A DNA stretch of 64,000 bases, taken from Alopecurus myosuroides. Lineage: Eukaryota > Streptophyta > Magnoliopsida > Poales > Poaceae. Below the pieces are notes generated by a model, which saw only the letters and a list, made by a program, of their open reading frames with translations, did not search any database and was not told the origin of the DNA. The stretch covers positions 311,846,949 through 311,910,948 of the forward strand of contig CM054060.1 of assembly GCA_028641055.1 (NCBI GenBank). Reading direction: 5' to 3'. This document shows positions 57,901 to 64,000 of this stretch, in pieces. Numbering within the stretch: the first letter of the stretch is position 1; every line of letters starts with the position of its first letter. The translations under genes and the position numbers were made by a program.

Positions 57901-58125
57901 TATTTTTTATCTCTCTGATGAATTTTGCAGCGAGTAGACGATTCACCTCTTCTCCGAGCGCCTTCTGTTTTGGCTCGGAGAACCATCGGGTCGTTTGCTT
58001 GATAGGTTTGGCATCTTTGAAAACTTCGAGTGAGTGCTCGGCGAACTCCCTGGGTATCCCTGGCATATCTGAAGGTTGCCAGGCAAAAATTTCCTAGTAC
58101 TCACGGAGGAGTTCGACGAACGCGC
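54921..58125 (-). pseudogene. Tat-lineage pol fragment: RT, RNase H, second RNase H, integrase
   Basis: Begins mid-protein at the 58125 junction (EIFAWQPSDMPGIPREFAEH). RT shows CIDYTSLNK, MPFGLK and catalytic YVDD (near 57535). RNase H follows, then a second RNase H-like domain (MYFDGSKRNKGAGARVVL near 56680, NNDAEYEALL near 56545) that marks Tat. Integrase has an intact HHCC finger and catalytic Asp in LDMVGPL and ITDNGSNF, but the catalytic Glu is Lys (NGQVKRSN; codon at 55461-55463). Breaks: stops at 58094-58096, 57865-57867 and just before 56486, and frameshifts near 57605, about 56050 and about 55400. The RT also has a proline run from a C/G homopolymer near 57800. Confidence 0.9.
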
Positions 58126-59537
58126 TGATGCATGTAAAATGCATAGATGAACTTTGCATGTTATTACTTGTTTTTCCTACATATTAGCAACTTATATTCA
58201 TGTTTTATAATGATTTGGGGGATTTTCTGAACAATCCCCCTTCTTTTGGTTCTAACCTTGTTTTTCCAGAAAACGTACTTTTTAGTGTTTCAGACTTTCC
58301 GGGAGCTTCGGGACTCCAAAAAGGGCAAGGCCAAAGAGCACGGGTCAGAATTTTCGAGACGAAGACCATGAGCCAAAGTAGAGGGCCAAAAGGCCAACCA
58401 GGTGGAAAAGAGGACCCTCCACGCGACCAGATTCCTTGGTCGCGTGTGGGGCCCCCTTTTTGCCCCCGTGGCTCCGATGCCGTCGATCTTTCTTCTCCCG
58501 AGTGTCTTGTGACATAAAAATGACTATATAAAGGGTCCCCTGGCCTTTTCGAGAAGGAGGCGGCGCCGAGAGACGAAACCACGAAACAGAGAGACAGAAG
58601 GCTGCCGCCGGAGAAGATCAGAGGGGGGAAACGTCGCCGGGATCACCCCCGGAGGGCTCCACCCCCCTCCGGCGTGTTCATCATCAACATCTACAGCAAG
58701 ATCATCTCCATCTCTCCACTGCAATCTCTTGGCAAACACGATGTATGATGCAATACTATATTCCCTTGATGTATTGTGTCTCCCCGTCTATGTTTGAGTA
58801 GTGAATTGTTCTTGGCAATGGTGAAATAGTCCGTTGATTGGTTGCATACAAGTTTGTTATCTTCTATGATTGTCTGTACAATATATGAGTGCACGCATAT
58901 GTTGGGGAATGCATGTAAGGTGATCACCGGTAGCATAATGGAGTGGTGGTGACTTGGGAGTGACAGTAACCTGAGACCGAGCCACAAAGTTAAGTTATTG
59001 GGGGATATATATAGGGGACCTTAGAACGTAACGCTATGGTGGGACTTTATGTCTTAATCAATCTTTTGCAGTCATTTACTTGGCCACATGATCCATCATA
59101 AGGGGTTGTAGATCATTTACTTGAATATACCTATTCATGGCTCCTTCCTAGAAGAAACAACTAAGACTAAAACATGTGCTTCACTAATTGTGACAACCAC
59201 ACGAACGAAACACCTATTGCTAGAACACTTGCTCCCTTGAGATATTTGCTGCTTGTTACTTGTGAAACTTGCTTAGAAACTTGCTTTAGAAACTTGCTCT
59301 AGGATTACTTGCATTTTAAACTTGCTTCACTAGTTACTAGACAAACCACACTCCACGTCACTTGTTCTTAATTAGTTAGTTCCTTTTAGTCAAACTTATT
59401 GCTTTGCATAAACGGCCATATAAGAGGGTTATAGGGCTTTAGAGAATAGATAGCTTACCTTCAGCTCCTCGTGGGTTCGACACTCAAATACTTATCGAAA
59501 GGTACTACAATTGATCTCCTACACTTGGGAGTCATCA
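58126..59537 (+). repeat. 5' LTR of the Athila-type element
   Basis: 1412 bases, TGATGC...GTCATCA. A TATA box (tatataaag) lies at 58525-58533. A perfect 10-base hairpin lies at 58420-58446. Confidence 0.88.
58420..58446. other. Hairpin in 5' LTR (U3), arm with A-T pair
   Basis: CACGCGACCA and TGGTCGCGTG arms around gattcct, about 80 bases upstream of the TATA box. The 3' LTR copy (63906-63932) has a matching G-C pair instead. Confidence 0.9.
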
Positions 59538-59547
59538 AGCACTTTTC

Positions 59548-59565
59548 TGGCGCCGTTGCCGGGGA
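59548..59565 (+). promoter_or_regulatory. Primer binding site (tRNA-Asp type)
   Basis: TGGCGCCGTTGCCGGGGA, typical of Athila and related plant gypsy elements, ten bases after the LTR end. Confidence 0.88.
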
Positions 59566-59642
59566 GCGTTGTGCTAAGCTTTTATTCTTGTTTGTATTGC
59601 ATACTAACATATAAACCTAAAACACAAAAAAAAAATTATAAA

Positions 59643-60380
59643 ATGGAAAACAACCAAACAATTTTAGAACTGTGTAATATCTACCTTGAATTAGGACATG
59701 AAGTGTTTGAGGAGAAATTGAAAAATTATTTGCACAACAATCATATTTGTGGTAGTACTAATTCTTTGAACACCTTTATTGCTAAGGAAAACCTTGAGCT
59801 TGGGGAAGTTTGTCTTGATGAATATGATATTTTTAGTCCCCCTACTATTGAGGATAAAAATGATATACTTGCTGATTCTATGGAAAGTTTTAAGCTTGGG
59901 GAAGTTGGTTTTGATGTGCATGATATTTCTAGTTCCCCAAGCTTGGAGGAGAAAATTCACTTTGATGATACTATGCCTCCTATATATGATGAGTGCAATG
60001 AAAATTATGAATGTTTAACTCCCACTATCACTAATGAGGATTTTACTTATGTGAAGAGTAGTGATTCTTTTATGCATGTGGCTCATGATAAGAATGTTTT
60101 ATGTGATATTCATATTGTTGAATCTATTCATGATGCTACTGAAAATTATTATGAGAGAGGGAAACATGGTTACACATATTTCAACAATATTAAGTTTTCC
60201 CTCTTTATGCTGAAAGTATTGAAGTTGCACTTGATCTACCTTTCTATGCTTGCTATTATGTGCTTCTTTTATTTTTTTCATTACAAAATGCCAATGCATA
60301 GGAAATGGGTTAGACTTAAAAATAAATTGTTTAATATTTTTTGGTCTGTTCCTTATGCTTTAACTTCCTATTCGGTTTGA
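59643..60380 (+). CDS. 245-residue ORF of unknown function with C-terminal membrane segment
   Basis: ATG at 59643 (atAAAATGG context), about 80 bases after the primer site, where gag would normally start; unbroken to TGA at 60378-60380. It is acidic and Asn/Glu/Asp-rich. A repeat of about 30 residues occurs twice (LELGEVCLDEYDIFSPP and FKLGEVGFDVHDISSSP, residues about 50-115). Near residues 195-225 is a strongly hydrophobic stretch (LIYLSMLAIMCFFYFFHY) followed by basic residues (HRKWVRLKNK), a likely membrane anchor. There is no zinc knuckle, so it is not an obvious gag. I do not recognise the family; function is unknown. Confidence 0.6.
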   Translation: MENNQTILELCNIYLELGHEVFEEKLKNYLHNNHICGSTNSLNTFIAKENLELGEVCLDEYDIFSPPTIEDKNDILADSMESFKLGEVGFDVHDISSSPSLEEKIHFDDTMPPIYDECNENYECLTPTITNEDFTYVKSSDSFMHVAHDKNVLCDIHIVESIHDATENYYERGKHGYTYFNNIKFSLFMLKVLKLHLIYLSMLAIMCFFYFFHYKMPMHRKWVRLKNKLFNIFWSVPYALTSYSV

Positions 60381-63300
60381 GCACACATTTATGTCTTTAC
60401 AACATGTAAAATGCCTTTACCTACTGTTATGTATCATTTAGTTTAAGATTTTCATTTTATAATTTTTTTTGGGAAAGTAAATGAGAAGGATGAGTAATGG
60501 AGAAGTTGGGGTCGACCTTGAACATGTGTTGTTCATGCCAGTGAAAACCATTGCAAAGTCTCTATCATTAAAACTTTTTCCAAACCTAAAAACAATAAAA
60601 ATATTAGTTCACTACTGTAACATCACATTTCTGTCTTATTTCTCATCTTAAATGGCAAGAATAATCTTATATGAGAGATATGATTAAACAATAGTAATTA
60701 GCTGTCAAGAAAACAGATTCCTGAACTTCACTGCGAAAAATGTTTAAAATCACAGAAGTGGAATTTTGAACTGGTAATTTACGACAGCAATATTTAGTTA
60801 TCACTACATATTTCATTAGTTTTATGTTTTCTGATTTGAGCAAATTAAGTGCCCCTAAAAATTCACTCTTTACAGGTTGTTCAGTTTTTGGCAGCTTATG
60901 TCTTTATTTTGCATTGCTCTCATAACTTGTGTTTTGTGTGGTTCTTTTGATCAAGGAGCAATGCACAACTGTAGTAACAATACTTAATATTTAGAATCAA
61001 ATCATGATGTGTCTTTTCTGTACCTATGTGGATTTTATTTATGGAGGCACTAACCCCTCTAAAAGTTTTATGTTGAGATTTGTGTAAGAAGAATTTTTTA
61101 GGAGGAAGAGTTGAGTGAGATGAACAAAGATCAAGAGGGACAACCAATCAAGCTTGGGGATGTACCCCTGGGCTCACCCTACATGTATAAAATAAGTACA
61201 ACAATCCAAGCTTGGGGATGCCGAGCCACCTCACTCCAACCATCATGATGTTAAGTAAGTAAAGCCTAGCTATATGGCTATAAAGGAAGCGCTTTACGGG
61301 AGGCAACCCGGTTGTTTTTGTTTGGATTTTCCTAGTGTCCTCTTGCTGTCTCAAGAGATTAGTTTTTTTTGTTTTAATTCTGGAGTTTTCAATAAAGAGT
61401 CAAGTCAAACCCATTTGGACTTATAAGTTGCTATCCTAGTGCATGAAATTTCTGTTTCAGCACGAGTCTGCTCACCGTATGATTTTACGTTTTTTATTGG
61501 TATGTCAGATTGAGCTAATTTTTTAGTATGTTCTGCAACTTTTCGTCCTCTGTAAGCACAAAAATTTTCTTAATTTTTGACGAGTCTAGCTTAGGGAAAA
61601 ACGTTCGTTTTGCTGCTGCTGCTTTTCTGGACAGATTCTGCCTTCTTTTGTTTTATGCACTCTTTGGGCTTGGGAATCGAATTTCCATGATTCTTTCAAG
61701 CAAGAGAGTGAACATACAACATAATGAACCTTATTTTCTATCTTCTGGAGCATTTGATTTGGAATTTTGCACAGCAAGCATGTGATTTGTTTGTCCTTGC
61801 TAATCTCACCCCACAGAAAAAGAATGGGAGAAACATGTTTTGTGAAGTTTTTTCACAGGGAATAGAGGAGCTGCGCCTCAAGACATCCAAGAATGGTGAA
61901 AGCCATAAGCTTGGGGATGTGATGAACACCCCACTGGAGTTACACTCTTTTGGTTAGCACACGTCTACTTTCTGTTTTTTCTAAGCAAAGCATTTATCGT
62001 AGAGACTTGAAGCGTCTAGTTTTTGTTTTTATTTTTGTTTTAATAAGACCACACCCATCATTTTATATGAGATTGAGCTACTGGAGTTTGGGGCTGGAAT
62101 GTATTGGATGCTAGTATTATGACTTGGAATAGGGATGCCATGGTTGATTTGAAGAGCTACATATGTTTGCACGATTTATAGGCTTTTTATGTTTAGAAAT
62201 TTGCAATAATGTTGTTTTGAGCTATCTCTTATCCATGTCCTTTATGTTAATTGCTGGTTTATTTAGTTTGTCATGAAATGAGTAGTTCTATGGACATATG
62301 CATGCATAGTAGCTGGTCAACTATCTCCCTCTTGCTAGCCAAAAATTTAAAAATTCCAACAAGTAAAAACTTGTTTCCAACACTCCTTAGCCAAGTATTT
62401 CCAGTGAGTCCACCATATCTTCCCATTAGCTTCATTGCTATTCCGAGTATGTTCACCATGTTATTGTGTCATTTATGTTCTAAATTAAGATATTCACTTT
62501 ATTAATTGTCATGGGTTGAACTTGGGATAGGACTCTCACGAACTTTTGAAGGCACACTTTACTTTTTATGCATCTAATAAACATGACCCAATAATGGGAG
62601 TCACAAGTTTTGCGTTTGACAAGTGTGTGGTTGGGAGCTAGCTATAAACGTGTATCACCGGAAAGCTTTCAACATTGCACAAAAATTTACATTTGGTTGA
62701 TATCATGTACTTTTGTTTTTGGACTCCTGCCATGCCGAAATGAAATAGAGGAATAGTAAGTTTTGATGAGTAAGTATCTATATGACTAGAGAAACGCATT
62801 GGGCCGCTAACCCAAGCCATGCTTTATCATGGTGGAAATTTACTTACAGCTTGAGTGACTCTATAACACATCCTACAATAAAATAAGAAGCTATGCATAA
62901 TAGTGAATGAAAATAAAAAGGATGATGAGTCTACTCCGTTTGTTTGTCTTGTCATTGTGACATGGGCTTGTTTCCATGTCATGGGGCAAGAGGTACCTCT
63001 TTGCGGTTCTCTATGATGTCATTAATACTTATTATGATTGTACAAAGCTTATTAGGAATCTTAAGTTGAGTAATCATGGAGTAGGTTTTCACACTCACGG
63101 GGCATGAGGCTTTCAACCACCTTGTCATTCACATTACGTCAACATTCACCATTTAAGATGCTAGTGAAAAAGGGGCAATAAGAGTCCTAGATCAATGGAT
63201 ACCACATTTCAATTAGTAATTTTAGTTGAATAATTTAGAGGCTAAATAAGACTTGATCATGTTTTACCTCTACTCAATTTTCTCCAAAGTGTCCACCATA

Positions 63301-63598
63301 TTTTCTATTTTCCATTATGCTATTCTTTGACCAATATAGGATTTTATTTTTCATTTTGTGTATGCATTTGGTCCATAGTGCTTTTATTTCATTATACACT
63401 TTGTGAACTTTCATGAAGCATCTTTGCTTGCATATTTGATATTTCTTATAACATGAATTGTATGTTGCTACTCATCTACATTATGAATCATTTGATTATA
63501 TGTAGCATGAATAATCTTCTTTGATATTCCATGATTGTTTTAAAATGCAAATTCCATGTTAGTTTTATCACCTTCATACTCGAGGACGAGTATGGGGT
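60381..63598 (+). other. Non-coding interior of the Athila-type element
   Basis: 3.2 kb with no supported ORF. AAGCTTGGGGATG recurs at 61150, 61208 and 61907, identical to the sequence before the 3' LTR. Confidence 0.7.
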
Positions 63599-63612
63599 AA
63601 GCTTGGGGATGT
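63599..63612 (+). promoter_or_regulatory. Polypurine-like tract before the 3' LTR
   Basis: AAGCTTGGGGATGT directly precedes the LTR start at 63613, the place where plus-strand priming should occur. Confidence 0.6.
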
Positions 63613-64000
63613 TGATGCATGTAAAATGCATAGATGAACTTTGCATGTTATTACTTGTTTTTCCTACATATTAGCAACTTATATTCATGTTTTATAATGA
63701 TTTGGGGGATTTTCTGAACAATCCCCTTCTTTTGGTTCTAACCCTGTTTTTCCAGAAAACGTACTTTTTAGTGTTTCAGACTTTCCGGGAGCTTCGGGAC
63801 TCCAAAAAGGGCAAGGCCAAAGAGCACGGTTCAGAATTTTCGAGACGAAGACCATGGGCCAAAGTAGAGGGCAAAAAGGCCAACCAGGTGGAAAAGAGGA
63901 CCCTCCACGCGGCCAGATTCCTTGGCCGCGTGTGGGGCCCCTTTTTTGCCCCCGTGGCTCCGATGCCGTCGATCTTTCTTATCCCGAGTGTCTCGTGACC
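63613..64000 (+). repeat. 3' LTR of the Athila-type element (partial)
   Basis: First 388 bases of the LTR, cut by the window end. About ten differences from the 5' LTR, including the paired change in the hairpin at 63906-63932. Confidence 0.9.

Larger units (their letters stand above)
48825..58125 (-). mobile_element. Ty3/gypsy element of Tat/Retand type with antisense extra ORF
   Basis: Minus-strand pol (58125-54921) with RT, RNase H, a second plant-type RNase H and integrase, then a region of about 4 kb carrying a plus-strand additional ORF, then an LTR-like end with TATA. This layout is known from the Tat lineage. Gag, protease and the 5' LTR are missing because the Athila-type element at 58126 cuts it off mid-pol. 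The rest should lie beyond the window. Confidence 0.85.
58126..64000 (+). mobile_element. Non-autonomous Athila-type LTR retroelement (3' end outside window)
   Basis: Both LTRs start TGATGCATGTAAAATGC (58126 and 63613). The primer site is of tRNA-Asp type, and a polypurine-like AAGCTTGGGGATG precedes the 3' LTR. The interior (about 4.1 kb) has no gag or pol, only a 245-codon ORF. LTR identity over the 388 comparable bases is about 97% by eye. It is inserted in the Tat element. Confidence 0.9.

Overview
The window is nuclear DNA of a pooid grass, most likely Triticeae (wheat, Aegilops or barley type) or a close relative. The evidence is dense nested transposons, Stowaway MITEs, CACTA elements with AGTCCCGGTT or GCCGACGG subterminal repeats, a Helitron with a TCTCTACTA start, a large-LTR non-coding retroelement, and one intronless glycosyltransferase gene as the only clearly intact ordinary host gene. 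I see no bacterial operons, CRISPR arrays or functional tRNA/rRNA genes.

Layout. 1-2580 is the 3' part of a LINE ending in poly(A). 3042-31914 is a Ty1/copia element (TSD GAACT at both outer ends) whose 3' LTR is cut in two by a 23.7 kb Helitron (8093-31801), inserted exactly between A and T. The Helitron contains a CACTA-type transposon (8802-20678, TSD GCG). The CACTA carries a two-exon captured gene for a WRN-like DEDDy exonuclease, and the intron of that gene holds a LARD-like retroelement with 4.48 kb LTRs (9494-18948, TSD CTAAC). This gives four nested levels. The same Helitron also holds host-derived fragments (20682-23390) and a decayed Ty3/gypsy element on the minus strand (about 23400-30560) with one recognisable LTR-like end.

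31920-48780 is a patchwork: a LINE-like tail, a foldback element, a truncated Stowaway, a second CACTA (35990-38667, TSD CCA), a short retroposon (38890-39747, TSD GTGCGCC), a PIF/Harbinger-type element with only the Myb/trihelix-like ORF1 (40900-43347, TSD TAA), a complete Stowaway MITE (45163-45280), and the UGT72-like glycosyltransferase gene (45501-46982), whose 3' flank is tandemly duplicated.

48825-58125 is a minus-strand Ty3/gypsy element of Tat/Retand type (RT, two RNase H regions, integrase). It carries a multi-exon antisense additional ORF of the 'putative gypsy type transposon' (Transposase_28-like) family. It is interrupted at 58126 by a non-autonomous Athila-type LTR element with a tRNA-Asp-type primer site and a 245-residue membrane-anchored ORF of unknown function; its 3' LTR runs off the window.

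Most transposon genes are broken by frameshifts and stops. The parts that look capable of making an intact product are the UGT gene, the captured exonuclease ORF (after splicing), the 245-aa ORF at 59643, and the visible part of the LINE ORF2.
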